A DNA stretch of 64,000 bases from Aeromonas sp. RU39B (GTDB lineage Bacteria > Pseudomonadota > Gammaproteobacteria > Enterobacterales > Aeromonadaceae), in assembly GCF_900156095.1 (NCBI RefSeq), contig NZ_FTMJ01000017.1:1-64000 (forward strand), given 5' to 3'. This document shows, piece by piece, positions 1 to 7,820 of the stretch (its first letter is position 1; the number at the start of each line of letters is the position of its first letter). The position numbers and the translations under genes were made by a program. The notes beneath the pieces were generated by a model, which had not been told where the DNA came from, searched no databases, and saw only the letters and a list, made by a program, of their open reading frames with translations.

Positions 1-97
1 CAAAATTGAAAGGCCTGAGTCCGGTGCAGTACCGAACTCAGGCCTTCTTGATTTAACCCGTATCTTTAACTGTCCAACTTTATGGGGTCAGTTCAAT
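1..97. mobile_element. Probable right end of an IS3-family insertion sequence (partial)
   Basis: Positions 73-97 read as a terminus of the kind found on many IS3-family (IS150-like) elements; the reverse complement begins TGAACTGACCCC and ends AGTTGGACA. The first bases could be the last codons of a transposase (CAA AAT then TGA at 7-9), followed by a terminator hairpin. No transposase body is in the window, so this rests on the remembered look of such ends. It could also be an old remnant. Confidence 0.35.
10..50. terminator. Rho-independent terminator, probably bidirectional
   Basis: An 11-bp perfect stem (10-20 with 36-46) is extended inside by a cggt/accg pairing (22-25 with 31-34). A short T-rich tail follows on both strands. 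It lies downstream of the flavodoxin gene on the minus strand and after the presumed IS transposase stop on the plus strand. Confidence 0.6.
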
Positions 98-135
98 CTG
101 CGGGGCCTTGTTATTTCTGGTAAAGAAGCGTGTCG

Positions 136-690
136 TTAGCCGTGCAGCTTGGCGGCAATCTGGGACACGCGCGCGCCATAGAGGCGGGCACTTTCCAGAT
201 CGCCCGCCGGGATGGCATCGGCGCCCGCATCGGACGGGCATTGAGTCAGCAGACCGACCGAGCCCCCCAGACTGTTGGCATCGGCGCGAGACGAGGCCGA
301 GGCATTGGCCGGCGCTTGGCCGAGGCTGACCCAGATACCGCCATGTTGCGATGCCAGGGTTTGCAGATAGATGAGGGTCACTTGCTTGTCACCGTTCAAG
401 CTGGCGCTCATGGTAAAGCCGCCAAAGACCTTGCCGCTCCAGGCGCCGGTAAACCAGGCCTTGGAGGTGGCATCGGCAAATTTCTTGAATTGCCACGGAG
501 CGCCGCCCATGTAAGTCGGTGCGCCGAAGATGATGGCATCGGCTGCGCCGAGCGCCGCGAAATCGGCGTCGCTGATCTCACCTTGCTCATTGATCACGAT
601 GGTGTCGGCACCCGCGCCTTCGGCAACCACCTCGGCAATGCGCTTGGTGTGACCGTATCCGGAAAAGTAGACAACGACAGTCTTGGCCAT
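136..690 (-). CDS. Flavodoxin-family FMN protein (WrbA-like)
   Basis: Predicted 184-residue cytoplasmic flavodoxin-fold protein, probably an FMN-dependent quinone or electrophile reductase. The N-terminus has a hydrophobic beta strand followed by a Ser/Gly/His/Thr phosphate-binding loop (residues 5-15, YFSGYGHT). A second FMN loop around APTYMGG, near residue 60, is typical of WrbA and related flavodoxins. The start at 690 is chosen because a GAGG ribosome-binding site lies just upstream; an in-frame ATG 18 codons earlier would add residues the family lacks. It is divergent from an HxlR regulator (136 bp between starts), the usual arrangement for redox-controlled quinone reductases. The exact substrate cannot be told from sequence. 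Confidence 0.85.
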   Translation of the reverse strand: MAKTVVVYFSGYGHTKRIAEVVAEGAGADTIVINEQGEISDADFAALGAADAIIFGAPTYMGGAPWQFKKFADATSKAWFTGAWSGKVFGGFTMSASLNGDKQVTLIYLQTLASQHGGIWVSLGQAPANASASSRADANSLGGSVGLLTQCPSDAGADAIPAGDLESARLYGARVSQIAAKLHG

Positions 691-825
691 ATCAATCCTC
701 GCTTGGTTTTTCCCTGTAAAGACAACCTCATACTCTAAGGTCATCCGATTCGAAGATGGTATCTTTGAGAAACCGCCTTAACAATAAGTGGCAGCAAAGT
801 GCGTTGGTTACCCGGAGGAAACCCC

Positions 826-1248
826 ATGGCAATTCTTGCTTATAACGTCTATTCCCGCCATTGCCCGGCGCGGATGTTTTTCGACCGGTTAGCCGAGCGC
901 TGGACCATGTTGATCATCGGCGCACTGCGCCAGCATGACACCCTGCGTTTCAACGAGATCAAGCGGGAAGTGGAGGGGATTTCGCAAAAGGTGTTATCGC
1001 AAAAACTCAAGCAACTTGAGCGCGACGGGATGGTTGAGCGCCAGGTTTACCCTTGTGTGCCGGTGCGGGTGGAATATCGGCTGACCGCGCTCGGTGGCTC
1101 GTTTGCCGGGATCATCGAGCAGGTGTCGCTCTGGTCACAGCAACATGTGGAGACCATGCTCACTGCCCAGCAGGCTTATGATGTGCAAAATACCAATGCC
1201 AGCGAGGAGGCTGATTTGCCTCCTCTGCGTTTTGTCACTCAACCGTGA
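826..1248 (+). CDS. HxlR-family winged-helix regulator
   Basis: A 140-residue DNA-binding protein of the HxlR/YodB/QorR family. The winged helix covers about residues 20-85, with the characteristic run LRFNEIKREVEGISQKVLS and the wing YPCVPVRVEY. Two cysteines stand out: Cys13 near the N-terminus, at the place of the redox-sensing cysteine in YodB- and QorR-type members, and Cys77 in the wing. The ATG at 826 has a strong GGAGG about 8 bases upstream. The gene is divergent from the flavodoxin gene, so it most likely represses that gene and itself and is relieved by thiol-reactive quinones or oxidants. That role is inferred from family and layout. Confidence 0.88.
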   Translation: MAILAYNVYSRHCPARMFFDRLAERWTMLIIGALRQHDTLRFNEIKREVEGISQKVLSQKLKQLERDGMVERQVYPCVPVRVEYRLTALGGSFAGIIEQVSLWSQQHVETMLTAQQAYDVQNTNASEEADLPPLRFVTQP

Positions 1249-1249
1249 G

Positions 1250-2404
1250 CTATTCGCCCCAAACCCGTTTCGCGACCTCGGTCACCAGCGCTATCTTGGC
1301 CCACTGCTGCGCTTCGCTTAAGGCATTGCCCTCTTCGGTAGAGGCAAAGCCGCACTGGGTGCTGAGATAGAGTTGATCGAGCGGCACAACGCGGCTTGCT
1401 TCATGAATGCGCTCAATGATGGCATCGGCCGATTCGAGCTCGGGCACTTTGGAAGACACCAGCCCCAGTACCACCTTCTTGCCCTTGGCCAGATGGGCCA
1501 GCGGGGAAAAATCACCGGCGCGCTCGGTATCAAACTCCAGATAAAACGCATCGACCTGTGAGCGGGCAAACACCACATCGGCCACCGGACCATAGCCACC
1601 GCTGGCCGCCCAGGTGGAGCGGTAGTTGCCACGGCAGATGTGGGTGGTGAGCACCAGATCGGCCGGCGCGTCTGCCAGTGCGGCGTTGTTCACGCTGAGC
1701 AAGGTTTCCAGCAGCGGGCGGATCTGCTCGCTGTGCGGCACATCGCCATGACTGCTGCCACAGCCGCAGCCCGTGGTGTTGGCGGTGACCTTGGGATCGG
1801 TCAGCATGCCCCAGGTGCAGTCATCGAGCTGCAGATTGCGGCAACCGGCGGCATAGACATCGCGGATCACGGTGCGATACGCCGCTGCAATGTCATCGAG
1901 CAGTGCTTGCTGATCGGGATAGATGGCTTGCGTATGAGCAAGGTTGGCCGGACGTTGCAGCTCGCGTAAAAACTGGGCGGGCGCCGGAATGGTCAAGCGC
2001 GGAACCAAGCCGGGCTCGGCCAGCGTGGCCAGAAAGCGAAAATGCTCGACAAAGGGGTGGTGGTCACCGCAAATGCGGCCGGTCAGGCGGCAGCTCTCGG
2101 CGCGGGTATGGGTGCCCGAGAAGTGATAACCCTGCTCCAGCGCGGATTTTTCCACGCCGCCAAGGCCCCACATAAAATCAAGATGCCACCAGCTGCGGCG
2201 AAATTCCCCATCGGTAATGACTTTAAGACCCGCTGCTTTTTGCTGGGCGACCAGCTCGCGAATGGCGCGATCTTCAACCTGGGTCAGGGCCGTTTGGTCA
2301 ATCTCGCCGCTGGCAAACTGGCGGCGGGCCTGGTGCAGATAGTCAGGGCGCAGATAGCTGCCAACAACATCGGCGCGAAACGGTGGGATCAGCTCTTTGG
2401 ACAT
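1250..2404 (-). CDS. MetE-like cobalamin-independent methionine synthase family protein
   Basis: A 384-residue protein resembling the C-terminal catalytic half of MetE (short YxjG/YxjH type). It is expected to transfer a methyl group to homocysteine or a related thiol using a zinc-bound thiolate. The MetE zinc ligands appear conserved as His255, Cys257, Glu290 and Cys351. The N-terminal folate-binding half of full MetE (about 750 residues) is absent, so the methyl donor may differ from methyltetrahydrofolate polyglutamate. Two tandem perfect-looking MetJ boxes lie 31-46 bp upstream of the start, which ties the gene to the methionine regulon. It ends 2 bp from the convergent HxlR gene. Full-length metE is not in this window. 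Confidence 0.88.
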   Translation of the reverse strand: MSKELIPPFRADVVGSYLRPDYLHQARRQFASGEIDQTALTQVEDRAIRELVAQQKAAGLKVITDGEFRRSWWHLDFMWGLGGVEKSALEQGYHFSGTHTRAESCRLTGRICGDHHPFVEHFRFLATLAEPGLVPRLTIPAPAQFLRELQRPANLAHTQAIYPDQQALLDDIAAAYRTVIRDVYAAGCRNLQLDDCTWGMLTDPKVTANTTGCGCGSSHGDVPHSEQIRPLLETLLSVNNAALADAPADLVLTTHICRGNYRSTWAASGGYGPVADVVFARSQVDAFYLEFDTERAGDFSPLAHLAKGKKVVLGLVSSKVPELESADAIIERIHEASRVVPLDQLYLSTQCGFASTEEGNALSEAQQWAKIALVTEVAKRVWGE

Positions 2405-2434
2405 GGCGGGTCATCTCGACAAGTGGGTGTTATT

Positions 2435-2450
2435 AGAAGTCTAGACGTCT
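2435..2450 (-). promoter_or_regulatory. Tandem MetJ operator (two met boxes)
   Basis: Two adjacent 8-bp boxes, AGAAGTCT (2435-2442) and AGACGTCT (2443-2450), match the MetJ met-box consensus AGACGTCT at 7/8 and 8/8. MetJ binds tandem boxes cooperatively as dimers. Their place just upstream of the MetE-like gene fits repression by MetJ with S-adenosylmethionine. Confidence 0.85.
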
Positions 2451-2547
2451 GGCCTTGTTGTGGTAAGTGAGGATTCTTCACCTGCTTCTGTAGCAAATTT
2501 CAAGTTGGCCCGACTCAGCGCCGTGAGGGTAACGGCGCGTCATCGCC

Positions 2548-2784
2548 CTAGCCCAATGCGGCCGGGTTAAGCACCATGCTGCAGTCCCCCGCCAAAAAGC
2601 GCTGCACATTGGCAAAGGCGCTGTGGAAATAGAGCTCATAGCTGCGCTGCTCGGCATAGCCAAGATGCGGCGTACAGAGCACATTGGGCAAGGCTAACAG
2701 CGGATGGGCCGGGTCTTGCTGCAAAAAGGGGAGGGTCGTGGCAATGCGCTGATAGTCATCCGGGATGAGCAGGGTGATGGGCAT
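2548..2784 (-). pseudogene. Internally deleted D-2-hydroxyacid dehydrogenase remnant
   Basis: The reading frame is open but encodes only about 78 residues. The first ~25 (MPITLLIPDDYQ...) look like the N-terminus of a D-isomer-specific 2-hydroxyacid dehydrogenase. The rest (HPLLALPNVLCTPHLGY... to a C-terminal LAGD segment) looks like its extreme C-terminus, including the conserved TPHLGY. About 230 residues of the usual ~310 are missing, including the whole NAD-binding Rossmann domain and the catalytic Arg and Glu. The break appears to be a clean in-frame internal deletion. The tnpB element ends about 55 bp upstream of the start. No enzyme function is expected. Confidence 0.75.
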
Positions 2785-2850
2785 AGGGCGCTCGGCGAAA
2801 AAAGGGAGAGCCAAGACTCTCCCACAGTGCCAGAGAAACTTTGACATCCT

Positions 2851-2870
2851 CCTCGCCGTAAACGACGAGG
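2851..2870 (-). repeat. Right-end hairpin of the tnpB element (likely reRNA 3' end)
   Basis: A hairpin with arms CCTCGCCG and CGACGAGG (one mismatch) and a 4-base loop. It sits between the tnpB stop and the proposed element end. In this family the transcript through this region forms the omega/reRNA scaffold that guides TnpB, and the guide begins just outside the element. Confidence 0.5.
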
Positions 2871-2874
2871 ATTC

Positions 2875-4095
2875 CTACCGTGGCCAGGCGAAAACGCCTA
2901 GCTCACCTCGGTGGGTTCCTGCTGCTGGCGGCATGATTGCACCGCTCACTTCACAGGCTAACCGGGCGTGCCCCGCCCTTAATACATTGATGGCGCCGAC
3001 CACATCGGCGTTTTCCTCGAAACCACACTCCACACACTCGAACCGGGCTTGTGTCTGGCGGTTGTCCGCCGACACATGGCCACAGCAAGGACAGGTGCGG
3101 CTGGTGTTCCGGGGCAGCACGGCAATGAGATGCCCGCCGCTCCACGCCAGCTTGTAGTCCAGTTGGCGGCGGAACTCGAACCACCCTTGGTCGAGGATCG
3201 CTTTGTTCAGACCAGACTTGGCCCGAACCTGCTTCCCCGGCTTTTCAGTGCTGCCTGCCGCCGACTTGGACATGTTCCGCACCTGCAAGTCCTCGATACA
3301 CACCATCGCGTGGTTTTTGCTGATCGTGGTGGAGCACTTGTGCAGATAATCGCGGCGGGCATTACCGATGCGGGAATAGAGGCGCTGGACGCGGGCTTTG
3401 GCCTTCTTCCAGTTAGCGCTGAATTTTTGCTTGCGGCTCATCGCCTGCTGCGCCTTGCGCAAGGCGGCTTCATGCCATTTGAAGCTGTTAAGCGGGGCGT
3501 AGAACGTGCCGTCCGAGAGCGTGGCGAACCGGGCAATCCCCATATCGACCCCGATGGCGTCACCTTGATGCACGGGAGTGTCAACGTCCCGCTCGGTCTG
3601 GATACTCACGAACCACTTGCCGCATGACTGGCTCACGGTGACATTCTTCACCATGCCCAGCACCTCGCGACTGTTGCGGTAGCGCAGCCAGCCCAGCTTT
3701 GGCAAGAGCAGGCGGCTGTTGGCTTGGTCGAGCTTGATCTGTTTCGGGTCGGGATAACGGAAGCTGTCCGACTTACCCTTCTTCTTGAAGCGAGGGAAGT
3801 CTGCCCGCTTGGCGAAAAAGTTGCCGTAGGCCCGCTCCAAATCCTTGAGCGTTTGTTGCAAAGGATGAACCGGCGCATCGGACAGCCAGGCGGTTTCTGC
3901 GCTGTTGCGCCACCCGGTGAGCAGCTTGCACAGTCCGGCGTAGCCGAGCTTCTTCTCGCCCTGCTCGAAGCGCTCTTTTTGCAACGCCAGCGCCTTGTTA
4001 AAGACGAACCGGCACGAGCCCGCAAAGCGGCGCATTTGCCGCGCTTGCTGAGCGTCTGGCCGCAGTTCGAATTTGAAGGCTTGAAGTCGCCGCAT
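2875..4095 (-). CDS. tnpB: TnpB RNA-guided endonuclease (OrfB_IS605)
   Basis: A complete 406-residue TnpB, the transposon-encoded RNA-guided nuclease ancestral to Cas12. The order is N-terminal helix-turn-helix-like region (OrfB_IS605 N-domain), wedge-like middle, RuvC domain and zinc ribbon. The RuvC catalytic residues are all present: Asp184 (IGVDMG), Glu268 (CIEDLQ) and Asp364 (NADVVGA). The zinc ribbon has Cys335-Cys338 and Cys354-Cys357 between the last two RuvC motifs. The protein therefore looks nuclease-competent. The C-terminus continues about 40 residues past the last motif. It is not co-transcribed with any neighbour; tnpA is absent. Confidence 0.93.
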   Translation of the reverse strand: MRRLQAFKFELRPDAQQARQMRRFAGSCRFVFNKALALQKERFEQGEKKLGYAGLCKLLTGWRNSAETAWLSDAPVHPLQQTLKDLERAYGNFFAKRADFPRFKKKGKSDSFRYPDPKQIKLDQANSRLLLPKLGWLRYRNSREVLGMVKNVTVSQSCGKWFVSIQTERDVDTPVHQGDAIGVDMGIARFATLSDGTFYAPLNSFKWHEAALRKAQQAMSRKQKFSANWKKAKARVQRLYSRIGNARRDYLHKCSTTISKNHAMVCIEDLQVRNMSKSAAGSTEKPGKQVRAKSGLNKAILDQGWFEFRRQLDYKLAWSGGHLIAVLPRNTSRTCPCCGHVSADNRQTQARFECVECGFEENADVVGAINVLRAGHARLACEVSGAIMPPAAGTHRGELGVFAWPR

Positions 4096-4133
4096 GATTT
4101 TGCACTGTTCATATATACAGTGGTTGGATTATA

Positions 4134-4181
4134 GGACGGCTACGCCGTCCACGCTATCCTTCCTCGCCCTGAACGGCGGGG
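4134..4181. repeat. Left-end inverted repeats of the tnpB element
   Basis: Two hairpins precede tnpB. GGACGGC/GCCGTCC with a 3-base loop lies at 4134-4150. A 7-bp stem (4162-4168 with 4175-4181) resembles the right-end hairpin in stem composition and loop length. Such subterminal hairpins are what TnpA recognises in IS200/IS605 elements. Confidence 0.5.
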
Positions 4182-4199
4182 CTTGTCGCGAACCGGGTC

Positions 4200-4236
4200 A
4201 AACCGGGCAGCCTGACGGGCGTGAGGCTGCCCGTTA
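4200..4236 (-). terminator. Terminator of the ytfQRT-yjfF operon
   Basis: A GC-rich inverted repeat (4203-4212 with 4225-4234, one bulge) reaches the yjfF stop codon. It is followed on the minus strand by a short T-rich stretch (GGTTTG). Confidence 0.5.
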
Positions 4237-5205
4237 CGCTCGGGCAAGCGTCGCACCAAAGGAGCGACTGAGCAGTCGTTGCAGCAAGATAAAGATAAAC
4301 AGCAGCAGACCGATCACTATCTTGGTCCACCAACTGTTTAGTGAGCCGTCAAAGGCGATCAGGGTCTGGATCACTCCCTGGATCAAGCCGCCGAGCAGGG
4401 TCCCGATGACAAAGCCCACGCCGCCGGTGAGCAGGGTGCCGCCAATCACCACCGCTGCAATCACATCGAGCTCAACCCCGATGGCCGCCAGAGGATAACC
4501 CGACGCGGTATAGAGGGTGTAGACCACGCCCGCCATGGCGCTGGTAAAGCCCGAGAAGGCGTAGACTCCGACCAGCGTGCCGCGCACCGGTACGCCGAGC
4601 AGACCGGCCGAGTGTTTGTCACCGCCGATGGCGTAGACGTTGGTGCCAAAGCGGGTGTAGTGGGCGATCACGATCCCGATGGCGAGCACTGCCAGCATCA
4701 CCAGTGCCGAGGCCGTCAGGCTGCCACGGCCCGGCAGCGGGATGCGAAAGTTGGCAAACCCATCGACAAAACCGTGGTTGATGGGCACCGACTCCAGGCT
4801 GAGCAAAAAGGCCAGCCCGCGCAGAAAGAACATCACGGCCAGGGTTACGATAAAGGGTTGTAGCTCAAACGCATCTATCAGCCACCCCATCAGCGCGCCA
4901 ATCAAGGTGCCGAGCACCAGCGCCACCGCAATGGCCGCCAGCGGGTGCCATCCGGCGTTGTTGACCAGCAAGGCAATCAAGATGCCGACAAAGGCGATCA
5001 TCGAGCCGACCGAGAGATCAATCCCGCCAGAGAGGATCACCAGCGTCATGCCGACCCCGGCGATAATGACAAAGGCGTTGTCGGTCAAGAGGTTGCCCAG
5101 CACCAGGGTGGAGGCAAAGTTGTTGTACTGGCTGATGCCAAAGGCGTAGAGCAGCAGCAGGACCAGCAGGGTGGCCAGCACCGGGATCCAGCGTTCGTTT
5201 TTCAT
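4234..5205 (-). CDS. yjfF: Galactofuranose ABC transporter permease YjfF
   Basis: A 323-residue inner-membrane permease of the ribose/galactofuranose (BPD_transp_2) family with about eight to ten hydrophobic helices. It starts with one N-terminal helix (KNERWIPVLATLLVLLLLYAFG). The conserved SGGIDLSVGSMIAF segment, near residue 60, is a family hallmark. It overlaps ytfT by 4 bp (ATGA type) and is the last gene of a four-gene operon. With YtfT it should form the membrane channel for galactofuranose uptake, as its E. coli homologue does. The substrate assignment rests on operon order and sequence resemblance. Confidence 0.9.
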   Translation of the reverse strand: MKNERWIPVLATLLVLLLLYAFGISQYNNFASTLVLGNLLTDNAFVIIAGVGMTLVILSGGIDLSVGSMIAFVGILIALLVNNAGWHPLAAIAVALVLGTLIGALMGWLIDAFELQPFIVTLAVMFFLRGLAFLLSLESVPINHGFVDGFANFRIPLPGRGSLTASALVMLAVLAIGIVIAHYTRFGTNVYAIGGDKHSAGLLGVPVRGTLVGVYAFSGFTSAMAGVVYTLYTASGYPLAAIGVELDVIAAVVIGGTLLTGGVGFVIGTLLGGLIQGVIQTLIAFDGSLNSWWTKIVIGLLLFIFILLQRLLSRSFGATLARA

Positions 5206-6269
5206 GCTTTTTCTCCCTTTTTGGCAGCGGGGCTGCGCCGCTCCAACACGCGCAAAATGCGGGTTTTAACCGGCGTGGACTGGATCAGCAAAAACACAAT
5301 GATGACCACGGCCTTGACCAGCAGGGTATATTGGGCTGGCAGGCCGCTGACCAGAATCGAGGTGGTCAGGCTCTGGATCACTAGCGTGCCGAGCAGGGTT
5401 AATCCCAAGTAGAAGCGCCCACCCGCCAGTGATGCGCCGCCAATCACCACCGCCAAAATGGCGTCCATCTCCAGCCACAGTCCGGCGTTATTGGCATCGG
5501 CGCCGCTGATGTCGGCGGCGATGATCATGCCGGCGCAGGCAGCGCAAAAGCCCGACAGCATATACGCGCCAATCAGCACGCTGCGGCTCTCGATGCCGGC
5601 CAGTCGGCTGGCTTCGCTGTTACCGCCCACCGCCTCGATAAACAGCCCAAGGGCGGTGCGGCGGATCAGTGCAATCAGGGCAATTAGCACCAGTGCGGTC
5701 AGAATCACCCGCATCGGCAGCAGCCACAGGTAGCCGCTGCCCAGTACGCCAAACACGTCGCTGTGGAAGGTGACAATCTGGCCGCCGGTGATCATCTGGG
5801 CGATGCCGCGTCCGGCCACCATCAGGATCAGGGTGGCCACGATGGGTTGGATGCGCAGCACGGCGACCAGCACACCATTCCACAGACCGCACAGCAGGCC
5901 GCAACCCAGCGTCAGCAGGGCGATGATCGGGGAAGAGAGGTGGCCATCTTGGATCAGCACCGCCATCACGCTGCCGCAGATGGCGATAATCGCGCCGACC
6001 GAGAGATCGATGCCGCCAGTGCCGATCACAATCGACATACCGATGGCCAGCAGCGCCAGGGGCGCACCGCGGTGCAGGATGTCCACCAGGCTGCCGTAGA
6101 GGTGGCCATCGACCATGCTCAGGGCAAAAAAGCCCGGTGAGAGCACGGCATTGACCAGCAAGATCAGTAGCAGAGCCGTCACCGGCAGGATCAGGCGTTG
6201 CCGCTCGGCCTTCACACTGGCCGGCTTGCGTTGACCGGAAGGAGTCGTCACCGACATAGGCACTGTCAT
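5202..6269 (-). CDS. ytfT: Galactofuranose ABC transporter permease YtfT
   Basis: A 355-residue membrane protein, the partner permease of YjfF. It has a hydrophilic N-terminus of about 25 residues, then multiple transmembrane segments. The signature GTGGIDLSVGAIIAI (near residue 85) is characteristic of sugar permeases of this family. The start overlaps the end of ytfR by 4 bp and its end overlaps yjfF by 4 bp, so the three are translationally coupled. An alternative Met at residue 5 would also serve as start. Confidence 0.9.
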   Translation of the reverse strand: MTVPMSVTTPSGQRKPASVKAERQRLILPVTALLLILLVNAVLSPGFFALSMVDGHLYGSLVDILHRGAPLALLAIGMSIVIGTGGIDLSVGAIIAICGSVMAVLIQDGHLSSPIIALLTLGCGLLCGLWNGVLVAVLRIQPIVATLILMVAGRGIAQMITGGQIVTFHSDVFGVLGSGYLWLLPMRVILTALVLIALIALIRRTALGLFIEAVGGNSEASRLAGIESRSVLIGAYMLSGFCAACAGMIIAADISGADANNAGLWLEMDAILAVVIGGASLAGGRFYLGLTLLGTLVIQSLTTSILVSGLPAQYTLLVKAVVIIVFLLIQSTPVKTRILRVLERRSPAAKKGEKA

Positions 6270-7768
6270 GATGCTATCGCCTCTATGATGTCATTCGGAT
6301 GCAGCTGCTCGCCGCTGAGCTCGGCGACCTTGTAGCGATCCCGCATCACCAGAATGCGGTCGCTGAAGGTGACCACTTCATCAAGCTCGGACGAGACCAC
6401 CAGCAGCGCCATGCCGCGCTCGCACAGGGTGCGGATCAGGTTCACGATTTCGGCATGAGCGCCCACATCGATGCCCCGGGTCGGCTCGTCGAGGATCAGT
6501 AGCCTCGGCTCGGCAATCAGCCAGCGGCCCAGGATCACCTTCTGTTGGTTGCCGCCGCTTAACTGTCCCACCGGCTTTTCGGTATCCGGCGTCGCGATGC
6601 CAAGGGCTGCGATCATCTGCTCGGCCAGCTCGAGCTGGCGCGCCTCACTGATGGGATGCAGCCAGCCACGGCGAGCCTGCAGCGCCAAAATCAGGTTTTC
6701 ACGCACCGAGAGCTCCAGCACCAACCCCTCGCGTTTGCGATCCTCCGGGCAAAAGCCCATACCAAGACGAATGGCCTGACGGGGAGAGCGGATCTTGATC
6801 GGCTGGCCATCAATGCTCAGTGCGCCACTGTCGGCGCGCTCGGCGCCAAACAGCAGCTTGATGGTTTCGGTGCGCCCCGAGCCAAGCAGGCCGGCCAGCC
6901 CCACGGTCTCCCCCTGATGCAGGGTGAAATCGAGCGGGTTGAGCATGCGCCGCCGCCCCAGTTGATTGACGGTCAGCAGCACCGGATTGTCCTGCTTGGC
7001 CTGATGGGACGCGCTGACCGGTTTGGCCTGCGACTCGTCGAGTTTGCGGCCGAGCATCTTCTCGACCAGTTGCAGGCGTGGTAGCTCACCAATCGGCGCG
7101 CTGATGATGTGATGGCCATTGCGCAGCACCGTGATGCGATCGCACAAGGCATAGACCTGGTCGAGAAAGTGGGTAACGAACACAATGGCCATGCCTTCAG
7201 CGCGCAGTTGCCTTAACAGGCGAAACAGCACATCGACCTCGTGGGCATCGAGACTGGCGGTCGGCTCGTCGAGGATCAGCACGCGCGCATCCACCGCCAG
7301 CGCCCGGGCAATGGCGATCAGCTGCTGAATAGCGATGGAAAAGGAGCCGAGCGGGCGTGACACATCGATATCGAGTTCAAGGCGGGCGAGCAAGTCACGC
7401 GCCTGCTGCTCGGCAGCCCGCCAGTTGATAAAACCGAAACGCCGTGGTTGGCGCTCCAGTGATAAATTCTTGGCAACCGACAGGGTGGGGATGAGGTTGA
7501 CTTCCTGATAGACGGTACTGATCCCGAGTGCCTGCGCCTCGGCCGACGAGCGCGGTTGGCAGGATTGGCCTGCAAACAGCATCTCGCCCTGATTTTTCTG
7601 ATACACCCCGGTCATGACTTTGATCAGCGTGGATTTTCCGGCGCCGTTTTCCCCGAGCAGGGCATGCACCTCACCGGGATAGATATCGATGTTGACGCCG
7701 TCCAGGGCGCGAAAATCGCCAAAGCTGATGCCAATCTGGCGAAGTGACAGGATTGCCGCTGTGGACAC
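6266..7768 (-). CDS. ytfR: Galactofuranose ABC transporter ATP-binding protein YtfR
   Basis: A 500-residue ATPase with two tandem ABC domains, as in all sugar importers of the RbsA/MglA/AraG type; E. coli YtfR is the same length. The first Walker A (GENGAGKST) is at about residues 39-47, with LDEPTASLD downstream. The second half has the usual degenerate Walker A (GLLGSGRTE), then LSGGNQQKV and LDEPTRGID. The GTG at 7768 is preferred because GGAGG lies 5 bases upstream; an in-frame ATG four codons earlier sits on top of that site and has none of its own. It powers import by YtfT and YjfF. Confidence 0.92.
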   Translation of the reverse strand: MSTAAILSLRQIGISFGDFRALDGVNIDIYPGEVHALLGENGAGKSTLIKVMTGVYQKNQGEMLFAGQSCQPRSSAEAQALGISTVYQEVNLIPTLSVAKNLSLERQPRRFGFINWRAAEQQARDLLARLELDIDVSRPLGSFSIAIQQLIAIARALAVDARVLILDEPTASLDAHEVDVLFRLLRQLRAEGMAIVFVTHFLDQVYALCDRITVLRNGHHIISAPIGELPRLQLVEKMLGRKLDESQAKPVSASHQAKQDNPVLLTVNQLGRRRMLNPLDFTLHQGETVGLAGLLGSGRTETIKLLFGAERADSGALSIDGQPIKIRSPRQAIRLGMGFCPEDRKREGLVLELSVRENLILALQARRGWLHPISEARQLELAEQMIAALGIATPDTEKPVGQLSGGNQQKVILGRWLIAEPRLLILDEPTRGIDVGAHAEIVNLIRTLCERGMALLVVSSELDEVVTFSDRILVMRDRYKVAELSGEQLHPNDIIEAIAS

Positions 7769-7820
7769 GATAACCTCCATGACGTGAACAGGCCCGGCCC
7801 CGAAGGACCGGGCAGGCAGG

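Larger units (their letters stand above)
2841..4190. mobile_element. TnpB-only IS200/IS605-type (IS1341-like) element
   Basis: A single tnpB gene on the minus strand is flanked by two subterminal hairpins of the same type: 2851-2870 after the 3' end and 4162-4181 before the 5' end. There is no TnpA Tyr1 transposase, and no long terminal inverted repeats or target duplication, as expected for this family. The right boundary is placed at the TGTCAA-like end (2841-2846 on the plus strand). The left boundary is approximate. Movement would need TnpA supplied from elsewhere. Confidence 0.7.

Noticed and set aside
2518..2538. GCGCCGT/ACGGCGC hairpin after the dehydrogenase remnant as a terminator
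   Set aside because: No T-run on the minus strand; it may be structural or chance.
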